From Pterobdella sp. o SKG-2022 (lineage: Eukaryota; Annelida; Clitellata; Hirudinida; Piscicolidae), in NCBI GenBank assembly GCA_964035795.1, contig OZ038327.1, positions 3,385,651 to 3,449,650 of the forward strand: DNA of 64,000 bases. The letters are read 5' to 3'. Below, in pieces: positions 35,569 to 64,000 of this stretch. A model generated the notes under the pieces. It was given only the letters and a program-made list of their open reading frames with translations. It did no database searches and was not told where the DNA came from. Each line of letters opens with the position of its first letter. The first letter of the stretch is position 1. Position numbers and translations under genes: made by a program.

Positions 35569-38500
35569 GTGAGTTTACTTATTATTTTCATTATTATTTT
35601 ATTTTTTTTATTACTATGATTCTTATCATTATTATTTCTAGCATTATTAGCATTATCATTATCATCACCTTCCTTATTTTTTTGTTATTATCCATATGAT
35701 TAATATCATTGTTATTAATATTATATTATATAAAGATATACAGACGTAAAAAGCAAAAAAAAATGCTTTTGCAAAAAAATAATAAAAAAAAGAATAACCA
35801 ATAGTCAGGGTTAGCTATTGTTTTTCAGACATAACAGCAGTGTTACTATTAATATTATGATACAACTTATTATTCTTATCATAGTTGTTGTTTTTATTAT
35901 TAATTTTATTGTTGTTTTTGTCTTTTATACTATTAATTTTTATTCTTATTTTTCCCACACACAGCCACACTCCACCGTGTCGAGACTATTATTGTAAGCA
36001 GTTGATTCAAACTTCTTTCTATTTTTTCTAATTTTATTTGTTTTTTTTTCAAACCCCCATCATTGTTATATCAGAAACAACTTCATTCATAATTTATTAC
36101 AATCGTTCAAGCGTCTCTTTAGCTAATTTTTTTGGAAGTTATGCGCTAAAAAAGTATATTAATACTAATAATACAATAAATAATAATAATTTTCAACCTT
36201 TTGATAGATTTGTAGGATTGCAAAGTTTGTTTACTTCAGGTGCATTAAGTCAAGTAATTTAAGTATATTTTTAGGATAATTAATTAGCATTTTTTTTTGT
36301 TTTGAACGCAAAAATGTTGAATTTTTCTAGAATTTTCTCATTACTATTATTCAAATTAGGTATATCAAGCATTCAAATATAGTCAATAATTTTTAGCTGT
36401 TTTAATCCAACCTAATCTTTCGATTCTTGATCCCTCATACCTTGCCCACCAATCCATTAACCCTACCCTCCAACCACCCACCCATCAACTCACCCTTTAT
36501 CACCCACCCACCAACCTATCAGCTTTACTCATCCATCAACTTGATCCATCAACCCACCAACCGACCCATCAATCCACCAACTGACCCATTAAACCTATTC
36601 ACTCATCTTCCACCTACCAACCTATCTTTCTATTTTCGACCTGCCATCACTCAACCACCAAACTCTCAACCCCACCCACTAATCCATTCATTCCTCTTAC
36701 TCATCCTTTTTTCACCAACCCATTCATCTTACTCACCATCCATCCACCAATTCATCAAGCTCAATACCTTTCATCAACTCTTCCACCAACTTTACCAACT
36801 CCACCTCTCCCTCAACGCAACCTCTCATCACCTCCATCCCTTCCTCTCAGAGTCCCCCATACATCCAGAAATCTGCATCTGACGTCTTAGAAGGTTTCCT
36901 CATAGACTACATAAACGAAGTAGCTCGATTGTGTGAGTTCCAATTGGATATTCACTTGAAAAAGGATGGTGGGTATGGATACATGACAGAAGATCAGATG
37001 GATTTCAATGTGTCCACCAGATTCTCGTGGACTGGTGTCATTGGGGAACTTGTTAAAAATGTCGGTGAAGGAGTTTGTTGAATGGGTTGAAAGAGGTGGT
37101 GGTGTGGGTTTGGGATGAGTGGGGGTGTGGGTTTGGGATGGTTAGTGATGTGGATTTGAGGTGCGTGGTGGTGTGGGTTTGAAGTGGGTGGTGGTAGTGG
37201 GTTTGAGGTGAATGGTGGTGTGGGTTTGGGATGGGTGGGTGTATGTTTGGGATGGTTAGTGGTGTGGGTTTGAGGTAGGTGGTGGTGTGGGTTTGAGGTA
37301 GGTGGTGGTGTGGGCTTAAAGTGGGTGGTGGTGTGGCCTTGGGATGGGTGAGAGTGTGGGTTTGGGATGGGTGGTGATGTGGGTTTAGAGTGGTGGTGTG
37401 GGTTTAGGGTGGGTGGGGAAGTTGAGTGGGTTGATTGGTTGGTGGGTGAAAAAGAGGGTGGAAGTGGCGTTATTGGAAAGTTTTTTAAAAAATTTTAGTA
37501 GGTGGTAGAGATGTGGATGAGTTGGTGGGTGGGTGGGTTGTTTGGTTGGTTTCTCCATAAAAATTTTGGGGGATGGGAAATTGGTGGGATTTTGATGCAA
37601 GTCTGGGGCACTAATGAGATTGAAGTTCAGGTTTTTTTTTAAGAAAGGTAAGTGAAACCAACAAAAATTTAATTGGTTTAGTGGATTTTTAGTTAATATT
37701 TTTGTATGTAACCATAAACACTGTACCAAGATTCATTGAAAGTGCGTGGTTGTTGTGAAGAAGTCTTAATTGGTGTGCTTTGTAACTTTGATATTAGTTT
37801 CTGAGAAGTTTTGGTTTTAGGGAAAAAATTTTCAGAAGTTTTTTTGCTGTTGTTTCTGTATTAAAGTATTTAAATCGGTTGGATATCAGAGAAAATTCTT
37901 AAAAGTATCTTTAGAACGGCTTTTTTTATGAAATTTTTTTTATTATTCTTATTCGTATCACTTTTATTGTTTTTATTAATAAAACTTGTTATTGTTATTT
38001 ATATTATTTATTTTATTCTTTTTATTATTACAATCTCGCAACCAATCAGAACACAGATATCGCATTGGCTCCTTTAGTCATTTCTCAAGATCGTCTGCCA
38101 GTGGTCAGATTATTTTTATTCTATGGTCTATAAATAACTTTTAGTTATGAAAAAATGATTAATTTTGTTCTATGATCTATAAATAACTTTGAGTCATGAA
38201 AATGATTATTTTTGTTCCATGGTCTATAAATAACTTTGAGTTAAAAATAAAAAATTTGTTTTTATGATCCAAAATTAACTTTATATAATTTATGATAAAA
38301 TTTCATTTTTATTTTTTCCGATTTTTACAATTCTTTTAGATTAATAGGTAATAAAAACAAAAATAATTTTTTATACTAATAATAATTTATTTATCAGTTT
38401 CCAACTTAGTGCGTATGAGCATAATGTAAAGCTAGTTGAAATTCATTGGCAAATTGTTTTTGATGACTTGAATTTATCATAAAGAATTCATTTTGCCATG

Positions 38501-41500
38501 TTTTCAGTTTCTTGTTTTTTTCGTTGTTTTTTTATTTTTTGTTTTTTTTTATTTTTTATGTTTTTTTGTAATTTTTTCAATTTTTTGTAATTTTATAGTT
38601 TGTGTTTTTTTTTTCATTTTTTTTGTTTTTATTTTGTTTTTTCCTTTTTGCTTTTATTTTTTGTTTTTGCATTTTTTTAAGATTTACATATATTTTTTGT
38701 TGTTGTGTTGTTCTATGGATTAGAACTATTTAATTTCTTTTCTTCTATTTTTTCATGCACTCGTAGATTGAAATGAATCTTATTTTTATGTTTAAAGGAT
38801 TTTTTTTTTCATTTTCGTAGTTTTAATATTAATCTATTTGTGTTTTTCTATTTATTCGTTTTAACGTTTTTTCTTTGTTTTTTTTTAAATTTATTTTTAT
38901 ATTTAATATATATTTTTTAATTTTTTTGGCACATTACTTCAACTTTTAATATTTTTTGTCGGGTCCTATAGCTCAATGGTTGAGCATTAGACTAATTAGC
39001 TAAAGTTACCGGGTTCGATCTCACGTGGGCCGACAATTAGCACACTGTTCCAGTGTGTTTTCGCTACATTAAATTTTAGCAAGCACTTTGATCTATAAGG
39101 AAAAGCACTTTATAAATACCGCATTACATTAAATTACATTACATTACATTTCTCATTCCTTCAATCTATTTTTCACTATTTTTTCTGTTTTGTTTTTTAT
39201 TCCTTGATTCACTTCATATTTTCACTTTCATTAACACTTGCTTCAAACATCCATCTATGTTTGACAAGTCCTTCATTATCGTCAACTTTTCTATTTGGTT
39301 ATTGTAATGTAACGTGTTATTTCAAAGAGTTTTTGATAATAGATCAGAGCGCTTGTTACTAATTGTCGGCCCACGCGGTATCGAACCCGGTAACTTTAGA
39401 TAATTAGTCTAATGCTTTACAGACCGACAAAAAAACTGTATTAAAATGTAAGGAGAGAATGTCTCACACTTCAAAGCTTTTGTAAGACAAAGTCACATCT
39501 TCATTCTTGTCTTTCAGAAGCACTTGGAATGTGACTGTCTGCAGAAAGCTTCTTTCTTCGATGCATATTTTTTCTGCAACCTGACTATTTTTAATGGTTT
39601 TTTAACGATGTAACGTTTGGAACTTTGGTTTATTCTGTTTTTTTTAGTTAATTTTATGTATAGACGTTTCATAGAAAGCTTTGAAACGTTCAAAGAAATA
39701 AATAACAGATCATAAGGATCCGAGCAGTCATCAAATTTCAGAAATTTACATGGAACCCAAACATAAAAAAATAAATTTTAGTATATTTCAGTATAGAGCC
39801 ATCTTATTAAAACTGTATTTTTTTAAAAATTCGTTGATTATTTTTCATTCGCCAGGTGGACTTTACTTTACCATTCGAATCGTTTGAGGCTGTGATGGTA
39901 TACAGAAGAAAAGATCTGCAGAATGTTAAGAGTATTGAAGACATTATCTATCGGAGTGATTTCAAGCTAGTGTTTTTATTTTTATTATTATTTATTATTT
40001 ATTTTTTCGATTCATTATTTATTTTTATTTAATTTTTAATTTATTTTTTTTTCTAAGATTTTTTTCTCTCAAGTATGATTTTTTCACTTTTTTTGAATTC
40101 TAGCTTTACATTATCGCTATGATGACAGATATGGAGCAAGAAGAGGGGGTTCTATTCAAAGATTTTTGAGAGCAAATGTCGGAAATCCCACAAGAGCCAA
40201 TTTGAGCTCTTACCTTGACTCCAAACCTCTACTGCCTGCTTCTAATATAGATGGTATTGCTAGGTGGGTAAGTGGGTGTTTTTGAAGAAAGAATGAGGGT
40301 TGGATGGGGTAGGTGAGTGAAGAGAGTGAGTGGTGGGTAAGTAGATGAATGGATAAATAAATAAAAATTTAATGAATTAATAGCTCAAATGGTAGAAAAA
40401 ACGGAGAGTTAGATTGATAGAAGATGATTATTTGGAAAAATAAAAGTCCAAAAAAGAGAATTTTGTGAACAATTAGCCTCAAAATTATGAATCATAAAAA
40501 CACGACGAAACTTGAATGTTTTATTTTGACGAAGCTTTTCGATATATTCTATATCATCGGTCATCGGTAACAAACAATTCAAATATTGTCGTGTATTTAT
40601 GATTCACGAAAAAGAGAAATTGTTAAATGACTTCATGAGGGGACTAATTAAAAAATTAATCAATACTGATTAAAACATACAAAGAACCATACCCTCCCAC
40701 ACAATGTTCAACCGTTACACCATCATCACCCACACTCCAGGGTACAAAATGATCTCAAATACGCCTTCCTGGTAGAAGATGTGGCTATGCGCAGTGTTGA
40801 CTGCATGCTCGCCTCTGTTTATAAGAGGAGGTTACTTAGTTACATTTTGGTCTTAAAAGAAGTTTTCCAGTGTTTTGTTGTTATATTTATAAGAGGATAT
40901 TTGGCTCTTTAGCTGTAAGTTGAGCTTTGAAAACATCAATTGAGGATTCATACATTTATTTAAAAGAAAAACTATAATTTTATTTAGCAAATAACGTTTT
41001 ATGATAAGCATATACTTAGCGAAAATTATAGCTTTTCTTTTAAATAAATGTATGAATCCTCAATTGATGTTTTTAAAGTTTAATTACTATACAAAACATA
41101 CATAGGAGGACTCTGAAAAGTTCTAAGTTGTTAGTTGTGGTCCATAACACGAGGTTTCCGTTAGCTATATTGGGGAAAATTTTATTTTTCTACCATAATA
41201 TTTTATCATTTTTCCAGTTTTACCAGTTTTAAATAATTATATGTAGAATTTCATATTTTTTTTAAATTTTTCATTTTTTTCTGTTTTTTATTTATTTAAA
41301 TTAATAAGCCTCCTTTTATTCTGAATCCATCCTCTTCACGCCATTAATTCTCCATTTCTCATTATGAACCTTCACCATTAAAATATGAATGTTATTATTT
41401 GTCATGGCGGGCATAATAAATTTTATTATAATTCTAGTTTCATATTGATTTTATGAAAACAATTTTTCATTCATAATTTTTTTAACTTTAATTTTTGTGA

Positions 41501-42112
41501 ATCGTAAAAAAAATGGAAAGGTAAAGCTATTTAGGCAGAAGTATTACAATAGTAATACTTTTGTTAGGGGGATATGCTGGTGATATCTTGTTAGGGTACC
41601 CCTGTGTTCACTACTTGAAAATGTTACTCTGTTAAGGGAAAGCTTAGAACTTTTTTAATAAGGAAATTTCTGCTTTCAGTAGTTTAGTATTTATTCCTTC
41701 GGTTAAAAAGTCATAATTTTTTTATCCATCAATTTAACCAACCACATATCCACCCATCCATCCATTCATCCATCCACCCATCCATCTATCTATCTATCCA
41801 TTCATTTATCTACCCATCCATCCATCTATCTATCTATCTATCTATCCATCCATCTATCTATCCATCCATGCCTCCCCCCATCTATCTATCTATCCATCTA
41901 TTCACAGCCACGCTTTAGCAGTACGCAAAGGAGACAGACTAAAAGACAAAATAAACCACGCCCACTTGGAAATGGTTGACTCTGGTTACCTTGACAACAT
42001 AAAAGCAAAATGGTGGTCGAAAAGGGTGTGTTCTGGCAGTCAAAGTGTGCACGTGTCTGTGATTATGTTTTCATGGATGTGTTTAATGTGGATGGGTAGT
42101 TCATACATTTAA
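35517..42112 (+). CDS. Pore-less ionotropic glutamate receptor-like protein: signal peptide plus S1-S2 ligand-binding domain (8 exons, 298 aa)
   Basis: Eight exons: 35517-35568, 35965-35993, 36851-37064, 38057-38103, 39856-39955, 40104-40263, 40741-40830, 41908-42112. All junctions are GT-AG and all phases agree; the sum is 897 nt including TAA. Residues 1-17 are a signal peptide ([10 protein letters not shown] core). Lobe S1 starts at about 19 ([14 protein letters not shown]), has [41 protein letters not shown] and [11 protein letters not shown] (115-124). Lobe S2 follows at once: [70 protein letters not shown]. In known receptors about 125 residues (M1, pore loop, M2/M3) separate these lobes; here there are about nine, in one uninterrupted exon. 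The amino-terminal domain is also absent. Ligand-contact positions Tyr69, Arg111, Ser164 and Glu213 are kept, as is the Cys222-Cys272 pair. It probably binds an amino acid at the surface or outside the cell. No ion channel is possible. Confidence 0.9.
35965..35993 (+). CDS. Exon 2: 29-nt micro-exon, start of S1
   Basis: Acceptor CCCACACACAG, donor GTAAGC. Encodes [10 protein letters not shown], corresponding to the first strand of the ligand-binding domain. Phase 1 in, phase 0 out. Confidence 0.85.
36425..36845 (+). repeat. C/A-rich degenerate CCACC/CATC repeat in intron 2
   Basis: Degenerate ACCAACC, CATCAACC and CACC phrases; gives an open frame of Pro/His/Thr with no family match. Directly precedes the exon 3 acceptor and may act as its pyrimidine-rich tract. 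Confidence 0.7.
36851..37064 (+). CDS. Exon 3: most of lobe S1
   Basis: Acceptor TTCCTCTCAG, donor GTGAAG. Encodes [20 protein letters not shown] to GELVKNV, including Tyr69 in KDGGYG and WTGVIGELV. Phase 0 in, phase 1 out. Confidence 0.94.
37091..37445 (+). repeat. G-rich minisatellite in intron 3
   Basis: Variable units around GGTGGTGTGGGTTTGGGATG, about 15 copies. The plus (transcript) strand is G-rich with many GGG and GG runs. Confidence 0.93.
38057..38103 (+). CDS. Exon 4: 47-nt exon with the ligand-binding arginine
   Basis: Acceptor CAGAACACAG, donor GTCAGA. Encodes [16 protein letters not shown]: the APLT-I-x-x-x-R motif of the family with Thr replaced by Val106 and Arg111 kept. Phase 1 in, phase 0 out. 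A GT three bases earlier would give the same frame minus one Val. Confidence 0.9.
38958..39151 (+). mobile_element. tRNA-derived SINE, copy 3
   Basis: Full head (TAGCTCAATGG, GGGTTCGATCTC), body and tail repeats (TTACATTACATTACATT). Lies in intron 4 of the glutamate receptor-like gene. Confidence 0.92.
39302..39429 (-). mobile_element. tRNA-derived SINE, copy 4 (minus strand)
   Basis: Reverse complement contains GCATTAGACTAATTATC, TTACCGGGTTCGATACCG and GGGCCGACAATTAG, then a diverged body ending near ACACGTTACATTAC. Opposite orientation to copy 3, 150 bases away. Confidence 0.88.
39856..39955 (+). CDS. Exon 5: S1-to-S2 junction without pore
   Basis: Acceptor TCATTCGCCAG, donor GTGATT after CGGA. 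One continuous exon encodes [17 protein letters not shown]'s VDFT part, then [17 protein letters not shown]. The first part is the end of S1, SIEDI is the start of S2. Nothing is left of M1, the re-entrant loop or M3. Phase 0 in, phase 1 out. Confidence 0.93.
40104..40263 (+). CDS. Exon 6: core of lobe S2
   Basis: Acceptor TTTTGAATTCTAG, donor GTGGGT. Encodes [20 protein letters not shown] through NIDGIA plus two bases of Arg201. GGS-I replaces the usual GST; Ser164 is kept, Thr655-equivalent is Ile165. Phase 1 in, phase 2 out. Confidence 0.93.
40461..40559 (-). repeat. Dispersed 99-bp repeat, copy 2
   Basis: Reverse complement matches 5121-5219 over its length. Followed to 40612 by a partly inverted segment (ATTGTCGTGTATTTATGATTC against AATCATAAAAACACGAC), so this copy can fold as a hairpin. 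Intron 6. Confidence 0.83.
40741..40830 (+). CDS. Exon 7: S2 with the acidic ligand contact
   Basis: Acceptor CACACTCCAG, donor GTTACT. Completes Arg201, then [20 protein letters not shown], Cys222, MLASVYKR. Glu213 corresponds to the glutamate that holds the ligand amino group. Phase 2 in, phase 2 out. Confidence 0.93.
40925..41079. repeat. 155-bp near-perfect inverted repeat in intron 7
   Basis: Arms of about 57 bp (left begins CTTTGAAAACATCAATTGAG; right ends CTCAATTGATGTTTTTAAAG) flank a loop of about 41 bp. The arms differ at only about two positions. Looks like a palindromic miniature transposon or a young inverted duplication. Confidence 0.9.
41730..41900. repeat. Degenerate (CATC)n/(TATC)n before exon 8
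   Basis: CATC and TATC tetranucleotides immediately upstream of the exon 8 acceptor. Confidence 0.9.
41908..42112 (+). CDS. Exon 8: end of S2 and hydrophobic C-terminus
   Basis: Acceptor CTATTCACAG; phase 2 in; stop TAA at 42110-42112. Encodes [19 protein letters not shown], then [20 protein letters not shown], then about twenty hydrophobic residues ([16 protein letters not shown]) and GSSYI. Cys272 sits where the family has the partner of Cys222, which supports reading past KWW and not splicing there. The tail could be a GPI-attachment signal after SGS or a short anchor. Confidence 0.88.
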
Positions 42113-42191
42113 ATATTATGGTTTTTATGTACGTGATTCTGATGTTAAGGATGTGAAAGTTTTTTTGATATTTTATTCTGTGTGTATTCAT

Positions 42192-42197
42192 AATAAA
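42192..42197 (+). terminator. Polyadenylation signal AATAAA
   Basis: AATAAA 80 bases after the stop codon of the glutamate receptor-like gene, followed by a T-rich stretch. Confidence 0.65.
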
Positions 42198-42254
42198 CTC
42201 TGAAACATTTGAACGCGACATCTGACGATAAACCTTTTTTTTAATTTTTCAACT

Positions 42255-42461
42255 TATTCATTCATTATTAGATTATATTAAAAAAAACTCAAAAATATCA
42301 TAATATTGTATGAAAACATAAATTGATAAGGTATATCTTTATAAAAATATTCATTCATTATTAGATTATATTAAAAAAAACTCAAAAATATCATAATATT
42401 GTATGAAAACATAAATTGATAAGGTATATCTTTATAAAAAAAAAAAAAAAAAAAAAAAAAG
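42255..42461. repeat. 93-bp direct tandem duplication ending in poly(A)
   Basis: Two near-identical copies beginning TATTCATTCATTATTAG, the second followed by about 25 A. Confidence 0.93.
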
Positions 42462-42619
42462 ACCTTTAGCGAGTGAAATAAAACTATTTTTTAATTTGTT
42501 TGGATGTCATTTATATGGGTTTTGTTGACTTTAAAAATAGAAGATTAATCAAGTGCCTTTTAATTGTTGTTTGATTGGACGATAAGATGAGGATGATGAT
42601 GGAGAGGAGAAAGTCAGTG

Positions 42620-42719
42620 GTGCTGGTGATTGTGATGGTGATGGTGATTGTGATGGTGATGGTGATTGTGATGGTGATGGTGATGATGATGGTGGTGGTG
42701 GTGATAATGATGGTGATGA

Positions 42720-42753
<34 letters not shown>

Positions 42754-42780
42754 GGTGATAATGATGGTGATGATGATGAT
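42620..42780. repeat. (GATGGT)n/(GAT)n microsatellite
   Basis: GTGATG and GATGAT units, several GTGGTGGTG interruptions. Confidence 0.94.
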
Positions 42781-42900
42781 CACGCGTGCATAAATATCTC
42801 ACATGTGTGCACATAAAGAACTTCATAATGAAATAAAAAAACACAAAATGGAAATTGTCAATCGCTTGTTGGAGCATACCTATTAATATATTAATAACCT

Positions 42901-43197
<297 letters not shown>

Positions 43198-43988
43198 ACG
43201 CAGACGATATATATAAGCAGCAGAGCAGCAAACAAGAGGACATTCTAAAAGATATTTTTAAACCGAATTACTAATTCAAATACATAAAACCGGTAAATTT
43301 TTACTTATTTGTACTGGTATTGTATTTAGCTGATGTTATACTGTAGTTATTTTTACTAGTTTTTTAGTAATTACTGCTAAGTATTGTATTGGTTGACACA
43401 AACCTCACTGCTTTGTATCGGGTATTGTATCAGGATTTGCTTGTATTGTTTTTCGATTATACTGGGTATTCCTATTTTGTACTACCCTAAGATCATAATC
43501 CGTTGGCATCCTTCTTTGCGTTTAGGAAAAGTCTTGGAAGCTCTTCTTAATAATCATACTGGGATAATAAAAATAATAATAAGCAAAAAATAATAAAAGT
43601 TTTAATAAAAGCAGAATAATAACAGCAACATCAATAGAAAAAAAAATTGCTACAGTAAAACAAAATAAAAAAATAAATAAATAATAAAAGAAATAAGAAT
43701 CTCTTTGATATGACGGATTAATCACAGAAAGGTACTATTTATGATTTTAGACAAATAAAACTACTTCAATTTTTTTTTGATTCTTTATAATAAAAATATT
43801 TAAATTGAAATTATAAATTTATTATGGTAAAATTCATTTTAGTTTTTATGTTTAAAATAAATATGAAAAAATGAAACTTATAAATAAATAAAGTCGGTGA
43901 CGTCATAAAAAACCGGAAAGAGTATTTATGCAGTGCATAATAAAGTTCCATGGGTGTAGTGGAAGAAAAATATTTTAACAACAATGAA

Positions 43989-44020
<32 letters not shown>

Positions 44021-44293
44021 CGATAAAAAAATAAAAACAATAATAACAACAACAACAATAAAAAAATAATAATAATAACAACAACAATAAAAAAATAAAA
44101 TAATAATAATAACAACAATAAAAAAAATAATAATAATAATAATAAAAACAACAATAAAAAAATAAAAATAATAATAATAACAACAACATAAAAAAAATAA
44201 AAATAATAATAAACTTATAGTTCACATTGAGAGTTTGAACAAAAAGCAAAAAAACTAAAAAAAACGAACTAAAAATGAACTTATCGACAGGAA
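43198..44293. other. Intergenic DNA between the receptor-like gene and the L1-like gene
   Basis: A/T-rich, with AAT/AAC trinucleotides at 43985-44215. Contains a CRE-like site and no other recognisable element. This should include promoter and 5' UTR of the L1-like gene. Confidence 0.6.
43898..43920 (+). promoter_or_regulatory. CRE (TGACGTCA) with adjacent ETS-like site
   Basis: Perfect TGACGTCA at 43898-43905 and CCGGAAAG at 43913-43920, about 390 bases upstream of the L1-like start codon. Known binding consensus for CREB/ATF and ETS factors. Use as a promoter is inference. Confidence 0.35.
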
Positions 44294-61781
<17,488 letters not shown>

Positions 61782-61886
61782 GTGAGTTGGTTGGTTGAAG
61801 ATGGTTGAGTTATGAATGAGAGTTTAAAGTTTCATGTATGTGTGTTAGGTTCCCAAGCAGATATGCTTTTCTAGAAAAATAAAAAC

Positions 61887-63888
<2,002 letters not shown>

Positions 63889-64000
63889 CACTTGAGTTTT
63901 GTTCTTTTGAACGATTTATTTTTTACTTTTTGTTTGTTCTTTTTTTTGGTTCAGCTCCAGAGTACGATTAACTATACCTTTTCTCCGTTCATTTCTAACT
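63889..64000. other. Intronic end of window
   Basis: T-rich DNA; no exon of the L1-like gene recognised. Confidence 0.5.

Noticed and set aside
36427..36882. 151-codon Pro/Thr/His-rich frame
   Set aside because: Degenerate CCACC/CATC repeat that overlaps the true exon 3 in a different frame.
39480..39620. Exon-like stretch after CTTGTCTTTCAG ([20 protein letters not shown])
   Set aside because: The phase-0 frame does not resemble the ligand-binding domain, no convincing donor ends it, and exons 4 and 5 already join correctly without it.
37064..39856. Search for a transmembrane pore exon between the S1 and S2 parts of the receptor-like gene
   Set aside because: S1 end and S2 start lie in one exon (39856-39955) with no intron between. 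37065-38056 and 38104-39855 hold minisatellite, A/T-rich DNA and SINEs, and no M1, SYTANLAAF-like or pore motif in any frame.

Overview
This is a 64 kb piece of an invertebrate animal genome. It is very AT-rich and packed with simple repeats and satellites. It contains canonical GT-AG introns, non-LTR retrotransposons with an APE-type endonuclease and tRNA-derived SINEs, and the genes are animal families (L1-type Ig cell adhesion molecule, thyroglobulin type-1 domain protein, ionotropic glutamate receptor ligand-binding domain). I cannot name the phylum. Nothing looks bacterial, and there is no CRISPR array or operon.

Three interrupted genes can be assembled by hand from splice sites, matching intron phases and family motifs. 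(1) Minus strand, about 2.7-9.9 kb, open at both ends: a secreted or membrane protein with an acidic Tyr/Asp/Glu segment, a very long asparagine-rich segment encoded by AAT/AAC microsatellite DNA, one complete six-cysteine thyroglobulin type-1 domain split over two exons, a second Asn/Lys/Glu-rich stretch and one transmembrane segment. (2) Plus strand, 35517-42112, complete, 8 exons, 298 codons: a signal peptide followed directly by both halves (S1 and S2) of an ionotropic glutamate receptor ligand-binding domain. The S1-to-S2 junction lies inside one 100-nt exon with no room for the pore helices, so this is a natural pore-less S1-S2 protein. It is the most unusual gene of the window. (3) Plus strand, 44294 to beyond the window: an L1/neuroglian/neurofascin-family adhesion molecule with signal peptide and Ig domains 1 to 5 (Ig5 incomplete). 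Each Ig domain is split by an internal intron, and there are two alternative versions of the second half of Ig2.

The rest is repeat. 1-2287 is a broken L2/CR1-like LINE, and a 5'-truncated relative sits at 4931-5120. Both end in (AAT)n. 3695-4840 is a 25-bp satellite. 13.8-25.3 kb is an 11.5 kb array of a 24-bp unit with higher-order duplications. 28.5-33.4 kb is a 4.9 kb array that mixes 36-bp and 21-bp units. 61890-63620 is a 1.73 kb pure (CA)n tract abutting the 3' end of another LINE. At least four copies of one tRNA-derived SINE lie between 27 and 39.5 kb. Introns of all three genes carry these repeats.

The genes do not form a pathway that the sequence can prove. All three encode predicted secretory or cell-surface proteins, and genes 2 and 3 are head-to-tail neighbours about 2.2 kb apart. 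Gene models are manual: splice choices are supported by phase and family alignment from memory, not by transcripts or database searches.
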